Source of the DNA: an uncultured Clostridium sp.
GTDB taxonomy: Bacteria; Bacillota; Clostridia; Peptostreptococcales; Peptostreptococcaceae
Direction: 5' to 3'
Length of the DNA: 19,165 nucleotides
Assembly: GCA_900539645.1 (NCBI GenBank)
Contig: UQCY01000022.1
Location: 1 to 19,165 of the forward strand
The translations under genes were made by a program, and so were the position numbers. Within the stretch, counting starts at the first letter, position 1. Each line of letters starts with the position of its first letter. Under the pieces are notes generated by a model that did no database searches, was not told the DNA's origin, and saw nothing but the letters and a program-made list of their open reading frames with translations. Shown in pieces: positions 7,173-13,710 of the stretch.

Positions 7173-7187
7173 TATTTTCAGAATATT
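7173..7187 (-). promoter_or_regulatory. Candidate CodY box upstream of pilB
   Basis: The minus strand reads AATATTCTGAAAATA, matching the CodY consensus AATTTTCWGAAAATT at 13 of 15 positions. It lies about 80 bases before the pilB start and 18 bases from the Spo0A-type boxes. CodY represses many adaptation genes when branched-chain amino acids and GTP are plentiful. In AT-rich DNA a two-mismatch hit can occur by chance. Confidence 0.35.
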
Positions 7188-7205
7188 TTCTGTTTCAGGC
7201 GCAAT

Positions 7206-7234
7206 TTCGACAAATTTCGACAAATTCCTACAAA
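7206..7234 (-). promoter_or_regulatory. Tandem Spo0A-type boxes between pilB and the sigma gene
   Basis: On the minus strand TTTGTCGAA occurs perfectly at 7216-7224 and again at 7206-7214. This is the Spo0A box (core TGTCGAA). A degenerate third copy, TTTGTAGGA, lies at 7226-7234. All three are head-to-tail at exactly 10 bp, so they face the same side of the helix. They lie just upstream of the proposed -35 of the sigma gene and about 110-140 bases before pilB, so either gene could be the target. Confidence 0.6.
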
Positions 7235-7239
7235 GATTT

Positions 7240-7268
7240 TTGTAGTTTTTTTTGTTAGAATATATATA
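7240..7268 (+). promoter_or_regulatory. Candidate sigma-A promoter for the sigma factor gene
   Basis: TTGTAG (7240-7245) and TATATA (7263-7268) are 17 bases apart. Transcription would start near 7275, just before the palindrome at 7280-7299. The same TATATA tract could serve as -10 for a divergent minus-strand promoter (TTGTGC, 18 bases, TATATA) for the pilus operon. Confidence 0.4.
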
Positions 7269-7279
7269 TAAGCTAAATC

Positions 7280-7299
7280 GATAATTGTGCACAATCATC
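7280..7299. promoter_or_regulatory. Near-perfect 20-bp palindrome (operator candidate)
   Basis: ATTGTGCACAAT (7284-7295) is a perfect 12-bp palindrome. Adding GAT on the left and ATC on the right extends it to 20 bp with a single mismatched pair. It lies at the expected +5 to +25 of the sigma promoter and overlaps a possible divergent -35 box, a good place for a repressor. The binding protein is not identifiable. Confidence 0.5.
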
Positions 7300-7300
7300 A

Positions 7301-7331
7301 TTTAGAAATTTTTTAATAGGGAGTTTCTAAA
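7301..7331 (+). promoter_or_regulatory. Hairpin presenting the sigma gene ribosome site in its loop
   Basis: TTTAGAAA (7301-7308) pairs with TTTCTAAA (7324-7331). The ribosome site TAGGGAG lies in the 15-base loop and the stem ends one base before the ATG at 7333. The stem is AT-rich and weak, so it could act as a temperature-sensitive or modest translational control. The pairing is seen; any function is inference. Confidence 0.35.
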
Positions 7332-7332
7332 A

Positions 7333-8091
7333 ATGATAAATTCTAAGAAAAGCAAATTCTATAATAAAGTTATAAGCTACGATGAGATTCTATCTTTAAT
7401 CTCATTAGCTCAAAAAGGTGATTTAAAATCTAAAAACAAACTGATAAAACTAAACATAGGTCTAGTGAAAAAAGCTGTAGCAAAATTCTCTTTCAGCAGC
7501 CTAGATAGCGACGACCTTTACCAACTTGGCTGCATTGGGCTTGTAAAAGCTATTGAAAGATTTGATCCTACTCTAGGAAATATGTTCTCTAGCTATGCAG
7601 TTCCATTAATTGAGGGTGAAATCAAAAGATTTTTAAGAGATGATGGAATAATTAAAATATCCAGAGAATTAAAAAGCATAGGTTGGAAAGTTAGAAAATA
7701 CAAAACACAATACTTCAAAAAAACAGGCAAAGAAGCTGAGCTGCAGTTAATATCCAAAGAACTAAACATACCAATAGAAAAAATAAAATCAGCTCTAATA
7801 GCACTATCACCAGTTGAATACTTCAACACATACGACGCTGAAAACGAGTACACACAGCTGGATCTATCTAACAACATAATAAGAGAGGACAGCATTCCAT
7901 ACACAGAACTAATAGAGTTAAATGAAATCATAGACGAGCTGCCAGACCTAGAAAAAAAGGTCATGAAACTGAGATACTTTGAAGACTTCACCCAAGCAAA
8001 AACAGGTGAAATCCTAGGTATATCCCAAGTACAAGTATCTAGAATAGAAAGAAAAGCTCTAATGCTACTAAAAAAAGAATACATAAACTAA
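7333..8091 (+). CDS. RNA polymerase sigma factor of the SigF/SigG/SigB group
   Basis: 252 residues. Sigma region 2 lies at about 35-105, with DLYQLGCIGLVKAIERFDP and the SSYAVPLIEGEIKRFLRDDG block that typifies SigF, SigG and SigB. Region 3 is at about 110-160. Region 4 is at about 196-245, with the helix-turn-helix FTQAKTGEILGISQVQVSRIER that reads -35 elements. Region 1 is absent, as usual for this group. TAGGGAG lies 9 bases before the ATG. It is divergent from the pilus operon and shares its control region, which carries Spo0A-type boxes. It could be a sporulation sigma factor or a relative used for surface or stress genes. SpoIIAA/SpoIIAB-type partners, which flank sigF, are not next to it, and neither is sigE, which often neighbours sigG. 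I therefore give no symbol. Confidence 0.9.
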   Translation: MINSKKSKFYNKVISYDEILSLISLAQKGDLKSKNKLIKLNIGLVKKAVAKFSFSSLDSDDLYQLGCIGLVKAIERFDPTLGNMFSSYAVPLIEGEIKRFLRDDGIIKISRELKSIGWKVRKYKTQYFKKTGKEAELQLISKELNIPIEKIKSALIALSPVEYFNTYDAENEYTQLDLSNNIIREDSIPYTELIELNEIIDELPDLEKKVMKLRYFEDFTQAKTGEILGISQVQVSRIERKALMLLKKEYIN

Positions 8092-8144
8092 AAAAAGAGC
8101 TACCGCAAAACACCTTCTCAAGTGTTAATGCGATAGCTCTTTTT
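8092..8144. terminator. Bidirectional terminator between the sigma gene and adhE
   Basis: AAAAAGAGCTA (8092-8102) pairs perfectly with 8134-8144. An inner stem pairs AACAC with GTGTT, with CGC and GCG stacked between the two stems. T runs follow on both strands. It sits directly after the sigma stop codon and 117 bases after the adhE stop, so it can end both convergent transcripts. Confidence 0.85.
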
Positions 8145-8260
8145 ATTCTCGGTTATCTTAGACTATATATTGGATTATGTTTTTCTTTTGGTTTTTAGTA
8201 TTATGTAAAAATTATTAATTTTAAATCGGTTTTAAAATCTATCTCATCACAGAGCTACTC

Positions 8261-10897
8261 TTATTTTCCGTAGTATACTTTTAAGTACATATCTTTTATT
8301 TCGCTCATTAATGGATATCTTGGGTTAGCTCCTGTACACTGGTCATCAAATGCCTGTTCAGTCATTTCATCTAAAGTTTCTAGGAACTTAGTTTCATCTA
8401 CACCAAATTCTTTTATAGTTTTTGGTATATTTAATCTAGCTTTTAAATCTTCTATTGCTTTTATTAAGTTAGCTACTTTTTCTTTATCATCTTTTCCTGT
8501 TATTCCACAGAATGATGCAAATTCTGCATATCTCTGTATTGTATCAGGGTATTTGTACTGAGGGAAAGTACCCATTTTAGCTGGAGCTTCACAGCAGTTG
8601 TATTTTATTACTTCACATATTAATAATGCATTTGCTATACCATGTGGTATATGGTGGAATGCTCCTAATTTATGTGCCATAGAGTGGCAAACACCTAGGA
8701 ATGCATTTGCGAATGCCATACCTGCCATTGTTGAAGCTAAAGCCATTTTTTCTCTTGCTTCTGGATCGTGTGGTCCATCATTGTAAGCTCTTGGTAGGTA
8801 GTTGAATATTGCTTTACCAGCCTGTAATGCCATACCATCTGCTGGTTCTGTTCTTAACATTGATACGTAAGCTTCTAATGCGTGAGTTAAAGCATCTATT
8901 CCTGAAGCAGCTGTTAATCCTTTTGGCATCTGCATCATGTAGTCAGCATCTATTATAGCCATGTTTGGCATTAATTCGTAGTCAGCTAGAGGATATTTTA
9001 TACCTGTATCCTGGTCTGTTATAACTGCGAATGGAGTAACTTCAGAACCTGTACCTGATGATGTTGGTACTGCACAGAAGTAAGCTTTTTCTCCCATTTT
9101 AGGGAATGTATAAACTCTTTTTCTTATATCCATGAATCTCATTGCTAAATCCTGGAAATCTACTTCTGGATGTTCATATAATACCCACATTATCTTACCA
9201 GCATCCATTGCTGAACCTCCACCTACTGCTATTATTAGGTCTGGTTCAAATGCTCTCATTGCTTCTGCACCTTCTTTAGCACAAGCTAGTGTTGGGTCTG
9301 GAGCAACATTGTAGAATGTAGTTGTTACTATTCCCATTTCGTCTAGTAAATCTGTTATTGTTTTTGTATATCCATTTTTATATAGGAATGAGTCTGTTAC
9401 TATGAAAGCTCTTTTCTTATTCATTACTTCTTTGAATTCTCTCATAGCTACTCCCATACAACCTTTTTTGAAGTAAACTTTTTCTGGAGCTCTAAACCAA
9501 AGCATATTTTCTCTCCTTTCAGCTACAGTCTTGATATTGATTAAGTGTTTTATTCCTACGTTTTCAGAAACTGCGTTTCCACCCCAAGATCCACAACCTA
9601 AAGTTAGAGATGGTTTTAATTTGAAGTTGTATAAATCACCTATACCACCGTGAGATGATGGAGAGTTTATTATTAATCTACAAGTTTTTAATGCATTAGT
9701 GAACTGATCAACTTTTTCTGGATGTTTTATAGTATCAACATATAATGCTGAAGAATGTCCGTATCCACCCTGTTCAACTAATCTTTCTGCTTTGTAAACA
9801 GCTTCATCAAATGTTTTATATTTGTACATAGCTAGGATTGGAGATAGCTTTTCGTGAGCGAATGGTTCAACGAATTCTACTTCATCAACTTCTGCTATCA
9901 TTATTCTTGCTGATTCTGGTACATTTATTCCAGCCATTTTACCTATTGTGCATGGTCTCTGTCCAACTATTTTAGCATTTACTGCACCAGCTTCATTAAG
10001 TATTATTTTTCTTACTTTATCTGCTTCATCTGCGTTTAGAACATAAGCTCCTCTATGTATGAATTCTTTTTTAACTTCATCGTATAATTTTTCTGGTACT
10101 ATTACTGACTGTTCAGATGCACATATCATACCATTATCAAATGATTTAGACATTATTATTGAACTTACAGCCATTTTTACGTCACAGCTTTCATCTAATA
10201 TTGCTGGAACGTTACCTGCACCAACACCTATAGCTGGTTTTCCTGAAGAATAAGCTGATTTAACCATTCCAGGTCCACCTGTTGCTAATATTGTATCAGC
10301 TTCAGCCATTAATAAGTTAGTTAATTCTAATGATGGTTCATCTATCCAAGCTACACATCCTCTTGGAGCACCTGCTTTTATAGCTGCTTCGTGAACTATT
10401 TTAGCTGCTTCTATTGTACATTTTTTAGCTCTTGGATGAGGAGATATCATTATAGCATTTCTTGTTTTTAATGATATTAATATTTTGAATATAGCTGTTG
10501 ATGTTGGGTTAGTTGTTGGTATAACTGCTCCTAAAACACCTATTGGTTCTGCTATTTTCTTAAATCCAAATGCTTCGTCATTTTCTATAACTCCACAAGT
10601 TTTGTCGTTTTTATATGCGTTGTATATATATTCAGATGCAAAGTGGTTTTTTATAACCTTATCTTCAACAACACCCATTCCAGTTTCTTCATGTGCCATT
10701 TTTGCTAGAGGTATTCTAGCCTGGTTAGCTGCTGTTGCTGCTGCTAAGAATATTTTGTCTACCTGTTCCTGATTAAGTTTAGCTAACTCTTTCTGAGCTG
10801 CTCTTACTTCTGCAAGTCTTAATTCAAAAGTTTCTTTGTCTTTTACAATTTCTGGGCTTACTACTTTTTCTTCAACTTTTTTAGCTTCCTTAGTCAT
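8261..10897 (-). CDS. adhE: Bifunctional acetaldehyde-CoA/alcohol dehydrogenase
   Basis: 878 residues, full length for AdhE. It reduces acetyl-CoA to acetaldehyde and then to ethanol, using two NADH. The N-terminal aldehyde dehydrogenase domain (about 20-450) has a GAGN block at 226-229 and catalytic Cys259 in NGMICASEQS. The C-terminal iron-dependent alcohol dehydrogenase domain (about 470-870) has the nucleotide motif GGGSAMDAGK at 559-568 and probable iron ligands Asp668, His672, His738 and His752. AdhE usually forms long helical filaments in the cytoplasm. GGAGG lies 9 bases before the ATG. It is a single-gene unit with its own strong promoter and a leader of about 150 bases that carries Rex-like half-sites, so NADH-linked control is likely. 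No broken motif was seen. Confidence 0.98.
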   Translation of the reverse strand: MTKEAKKVEEKVVSPEIVKDKETFELRLAEVRAAQKELAKLNQEQVDKIFLAAATAANQARIPLAKMAHEETGMGVVEDKVIKNHFASEYIYNAYKNDKTCGVIENDEAFGFKKIAEPIGVLGAVIPTTNPTSTAIFKILISLKTRNAIMISPHPRAKKCTIEAAKIVHEAAIKAGAPRGCVAWIDEPSLELTNLLMAEADTILATGGPGMVKSAYSSGKPAIGVGAGNVPAILDESCDVKMAVSSIIMSKSFDNGMICASEQSVIVPEKLYDEVKKEFIHRGAYVLNADEADKVRKIILNEAGAVNAKIVGQRPCTIGKMAGINVPESARIMIAEVDEVEFVEPFAHEKLSPILAMYKYKTFDEAVYKAERLVEQGGYGHSSALYVDTIKHPEKVDQFTNALKTCRLIINSPSSHGGIGDLYNFKLKPSLTLGCGSWGGNAVSENVGIKHLINIKTVAERRENMLWFRAPEKVYFKKGCMGVAMREFKEVMNKKRAFIVTDSFLYKNGYTKTITDLLDEMGIVTTTFYNVAPDPTLACAKEGAEAMRAFEPDLIIAVGGGSAMDAGKIMWVLYEHPEVDFQDLAMRFMDIRKRVYTFPKMGEKAYFCAVPTSSGTGSEVTPFAVITDQDTGIKYPLADYELMPNMAIIDADYMMQMPKGLTAASGIDALTHALEAYVSMLRTEPADGMALQAGKAIFNYLPRAYNDGPHDPEAREKMALASTMAGMAFANAFLGVCHSMAHKLGAFHHIPHGIANALLICEVIKYNCCEAPAKMGTFPQYKYPDTIQRYAEFASFCGITGKDDKEKVANLIKAIEDLKARLNIPKTIKEFGVDETKFLETLDEMTEQAFDDQCTGANPRYPLMSEIKDMYLKVYYGK

Positions 10898-10925
10898 CTG
10901 TTTTTTCCTCCGTTTGATATTTATT

Positions 10926-10974
10926 TTGTTAAAATCAATGTTTTCGTTGTTAAATTTTATCTACTTTTTAACAA
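10926..10974. promoter_or_regulatory. Three Rex-like half-sites in the adhE leader
   Basis: TTGTTAA occurs at 10926-10932 and 10947-10953, 21 bp apart (two helical turns), and TTAACAA lies at 10968-10974 as an inverted arm. The clostridial Rex operator is TTGTTAA, four bases, TTAACAA. Here the inverted arms are 14 bases apart, so this is not a canonical site. A cre-like TGTTTTCGTTGTTA (10939-10952) overlaps with two mismatches. Rex control of adhE is known in other clostridia. Confidence 0.35.
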
Positions 10975-11053
10975 AAATTTAAATTATAGATTTTTTCTAT
11001 AAACCTTTGATTTATCAAGGCTTTAATCTTTTTTTGTTTCTTTCGATGAGTAT

Positions 11054-11082
11054 ATAATAGTCCTATTTTAGATATAAGTCAA
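11054..11082 (-). promoter_or_regulatory. Sigma-A promoter of adhE
   Basis: On the minus strand TTGACT (11077-11082) and TATTAT (11054-11059) are exactly 17 bases apart. Transcription would begin near 11047, giving a leader of about 150 bases. The leader holds a small TATAGA/TCTATA hairpin and the TTGTTAA half-sites. Confidence 0.7.
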
Positions 11083-11720
11083 CACTTTTCTTGATATTTT
11101 TTTATCATTCTTTTTTGCGAAGTTTTTCCTTATTTTAGACATTTCTGTATTTTGCAAGATGTTAATCGTTTTCCCTTTCAAACAAAAATTCTCAAAAATT
11201 TTTACATTTTATAAAACATCTTCTTTCCCAATATAGTCTAATCTATATTTCCTGCTTTTTACTTATTAGAATTATTTTCTTTGCTCTGAATTTCTCTAAA
11301 TAATCGATTATTTTTTCTAATAAATTTTTAAATTATTTTTCACAACTTCATTCTATATTCTATAGATTATATTGTCAATTATTATTTTTTGAATATTTTA
11401 AATAATCTTTAAGTTTGTTTTTTCCTTATCACTTTCCAATAATTTAATAATATCCACTTGTGAAATCTTATTTTTATCAATAATTAACTTTTAAATAATT
11501 TTCTATAATTGTATTTTTTATTGTAATTATTTTTAATTTTAATCTAAGTATATTTTCAAAAAGAATTGCAGCTTATATTTTTATTGACATCAAATTTTTA
11601 GTAAATTTTTCAATTTTAAAAAATATTTTTATAGCATATGTTAATAAAAAGTCACAAAAAATCTAGATTTTTCAATTTTTACCATCATATTTTCTTTAAG
11701 AATGATAAAGAATTCGAGCT
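11083..11720. other. AT-rich gene-free stretch between adhE and ppaC
   Basis: About 640 bases of very AT-rich DNA between two divergent, probably well-expressed genes. I see no ORF with a ribosome site. The most distinct element is a perfect 16-bp palindrome with centre TCTAGA and A5/T5 flanks (11657-11672), about 55 bases upstream of the ppaC -10 box. The rest shows only A and T runs, which may bend DNA and act as upstream promoter elements. Confidence 0.6.
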
Positions 11721-11724
11721 AATA

Positions 11725-11733
11725 TGTTATAAT
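11725..11733 (+). promoter_or_regulatory. Extended -10 promoter of ppaC
   Basis: TGTTATAAT (11725-11733) is a full extended -10 element, with TG one base before TATAAT. No -35 match is present at 17 bases, which fits an extended -10 promoter. The start would be near 11740, about 49 bases before the ATG. Confidence 0.65.
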
Positions 11734-11788
11734 AAATTTATGAAATTCACAAATTCAAATTACCAAAATCGAAAGGAGAATTATACCG

Positions 11789-13369
11789 ATGAGTATATTA
11801 GTTTTCGGGCATAAAAACCCAGATACAGATTCAATCTGCTCTTCTATAGCTTATGCAAATTTAAAAAGAGCTTTAGGACAGGATGCAGTAGCTTGTGCAC
11901 TAGGAGAAGTTAGAAAGGAAGCAGAATACGCTCTTAACTACTTCAAAGTAGACGCTCCTAAATTAATAGATGGAGTTAAAGCTCAGGTTAAAGACCTTTG
12001 CCTAGATACAGAAAACATATTAAATGTTTCTTCTTCATTATTAGAAGCTTACAACCTAATGAATAACAAAGGTGTTGAAGCTGTTCCAGTTGCAGATGAA
12101 GAAGGAAAATTCGCTGGATGCGTATCATTAAAGAAAATAGCTGAAGAATTACTTCATCAGCACTTCAAAACAATAGACACTACAATAACTAACATATGCA
12201 AAAACCTTGATGGTTCTGTAGTAGTTCATTGTTCAGAAAAAATAAGTGGTAGAGTATTCACTCTTTCATTTGATATGGAAACAGTAATGGAAACTCTTGA
12301 ATCAGGAGATATAGTTATAGTAGGAAATAGATTTGAAGCTATAGAATACGCTATAGACAACAAAGCTGCTTTAATAATACTTACTTCTAATACAGAAATA
12401 TCTGATGAATTAAAAGCTAAAGCAGAAAGAAATGGTGTTTCTGTTATAACAGTTCCAACAAACAACTACAAAACTTCAAACACAATAAACCACTGTGCTT
12501 GCATAGAATCATTAGTTGAAGCTTGTGACTGTGCAGTATGTGAATGTGCTTATGCAGAAGACCTTGATCTTTGCGAAAAATGTCTTTACCCAGTTGTAAA
12601 TGCTGAAGAAAAAGTAGTTGGTTTATTATCAGCTGCTGATTTAGCTAAATTACCTAAAAAAGACGTTATATTAGTTGACCACAATGAATACGGACAGAGT
12701 GCAGATGGACTTGAATCAGCTAATCTTCTTGAAATAGTTGACCATCACAAACTAGGTGGAATGAAAACAGACCTTCCTCTATCAGTAAGATTAATGCCAG
12801 TTGGATGTACTTGTACAATAATATACAACATGTACAAAGAAAACAACGTAGAAATACCTACTGAAATAGCAGGACTTCTTCTATCAGCTATACTTTCTGA
12901 TACATTAATATTCAAATCACCTACAACTACTGAATTAGACAAACAGGCTTGTGAAGACCTAGCTAAAATAGCTGGTGTTGATATGGAAAAATACGGAATG
13001 GACATGTTCAAATACGGAACTTCTCTTGATGAATACTCAATAGAAGAAATAGTAAACATGGACTTCAAAAAATTTGATATGAGTGGTAAATCAGTTGGTA
13101 TAGGTCAGGTATTCACTCTTGATATAGACTCTATATTCGCTAAACAGGATCAGTTCCTTGACTACATAAACTCTACTGATTTTGATTTATTAGTTCTTGC
13201 AGTTACTGATATAATCAAAGAAGGTTCTTACCTAATATACAAAGCTCCAGATGCTGTAATATCTGAAGCATTTAACGTTGACGGAGCTCAGGGAGTATTC
13301 GTTGAAGGATGCGTTTCAAGAAAGAAACAGTTAGTTCCTGGACTTACTGCTGCAGTTAAAAACATGTAA
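11789..13369 (+). CDS. ppaC: Manganese-dependent family II inorganic pyrophosphatase with CBS/DRTGG insert
   Basis: 526 residues. It hydrolyses pyrophosphate to phosphate in the cytoplasm. The DHH-type catalytic domain starts with GHKNPDTDSI (residues 7-16) and resumes after an insert with VDHNE (296-300) and DHHK (318-321). The C-terminal DHHA2 part ends with SRKKQLVPGL (510-519), the substrate-binding motif. Residues about 75-285 are a regulatory insert: a CBS motif (about 78-122), a DRTGG-like domain (about 153-225) and a second CBS region (about 231-288). CBS-type pyrophosphatases are regulated by adenine nucleotides. The second CBS region is unusual: eight cysteines fall within residues 236-265, and only its PVV-to-LSAADL end is typical. 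AAAGGAG precedes the ATG. It is a single-gene unit with its own promoter and terminator. Confidence 0.95.
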   Translation: MSILVFGHKNPDTDSICSSIAYANLKRALGQDAVACALGEVRKEAEYALNYFKVDAPKLIDGVKAQVKDLCLDTENILNVSSSLLEAYNLMNNKGVEAVPVADEEGKFAGCVSLKKIAEELLHQHFKTIDTTITNICKNLDGSVVVHCSEKISGRVFTLSFDMETVMETLESGDIVIVGNRFEAIEYAIDNKAALIILTSNTEISDELKAKAERNGVSVITVPTNNYKTSNTINHCACIESLVEACDCAVCECAYAEDLDLCEKCLYPVVNAEEKVVGLLSAADLAKLPKKDVILVDHNEYGQSADGLESANLLEIVDHHKLGGMKTDLPLSVRLMPVGCTCTIIYNMYKENNVEIPTEIAGLLLSAILSDTLIFKSPTTTELDKQACEDLAKIAGVDMEKYGMDMFKYGTSLDEYSIEEIVNMDFKKFDMSGKSVGIGQVFTLDIDSIFAKQDQFLDYINSTDFDLLVLAVTDIIKEGSYLIYKAPDAVISEAFNVDGAQGVFVEGCVSRKKQLVPGLTAAVKNM

Positions 13370-13386
13370 TTAATAATATTATATAG

Positions 13387-13440
13387 AAAAAGTGCTGTTA
13401 CAAGAGAGTTACCAAGCTCGCATGTAACAGCACTTTTTAT
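13387..13440. terminator. Terminator after ppaC
   Basis: AAAAAGTGCTGTTACA (13387-13402) pairs perfectly with 13423-13438 around a 20-base loop. T runs close it on both strands, so it can also stop minus-strand transcripts coming from the lysR side. Confidence 0.92.
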
Positions 13441-13606
13441 TTTATAAGACTTATTTTGGGGCGTTATAACATATAACTCCATACAGATAGGCATATTATC
13501 AACCAGCTCAGTCGTTGATTTTATGCATAATTACTTTTTACTTTTACCTTTCATGGGCTTAATCCCAGAATACCCAGTGAAAAGCTGTTCATTTGGTGTT
13601 ATTCGG
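13441..13606. other. Unexplained, less AT-rich structured stretch between ppaC and lysR
   Basis: This stretch is less AT-rich than the other intergenic regions. GCATA, TT, ATCAAC (from 13492) pairs with GTTGAT, TT, TATGC (to 13526) around a 10-base loop. A second hairpin pairs GTTATA with TATAAC near 13464-13478. TGGG...CCCA forms a small third hairpin at 13554-13567. No known riboswitch consensus was recognised. A minus-strand RNA ending at the ppaC terminator would contain all three structures and a short open frame (13531-13614). Confidence 0.4.
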
Positions 13607-13614
13607 TTGAATTT
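13531..13614 (-). pseudogene. 27-codon open frame, possible 3' remnant of a lost gene
   Basis: Between a TAG at 13615-13617 and a TAA at 13531-13533, the minus strand reads 27 codons including RITPNEQLFTGYSGIKPM and ending KGKSKK. The composition looks protein-like, but there is no usable start codon until a Met seven residues before the end, and no ribosome site. It could be the leftover end of a gene once divergent from lysR, or chance. I do not recognise the peptide. Confidence 0.2.
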
Positions 13615-13635
13615 CTACTACACATATAGTATACT
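13607..13635 (+). promoter_or_regulatory. Sigma-A promoter of the lysR gene
   Basis: TTGAAT (13607-13612) and TATACT (13630-13635) are exactly 17 bases apart, giving a start near 13642 and a leader of about 69 bases. The -10 lies inside the palindrome AGTATACT, so it could also be read on the minus strand. Confidence 0.65.
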
Positions 13636-13710
13636 TTTTTAATTGATATATTAAAAGCGACATTTTCTCATTATAGTTATGACAAAAATTAATATCAGGA
13701 GGGATACTTA

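Noticed and set aside
8218-8238. ATTTTAAA/TTTAAAAT hairpin after adhE
   Set aside because: An all A-T 8-bp stem is too weak; the strong hairpin at 8092-8144 is the better terminator for adhE.
11068-11142. 24-codon basic micro-ORF on the minus strand upstream of adhE
   Set aside because: It has no ribosome site and overlaps the clear adhE -35 box; the lysine-rich composition is what AT-rich DNA gives by chance.
13288-13494. 68-codon minus-strand open frame over the ppaC 3' end
   Set aside because: It passes through the ppaC terminator and the antisense of ppaC; no ribosome site.
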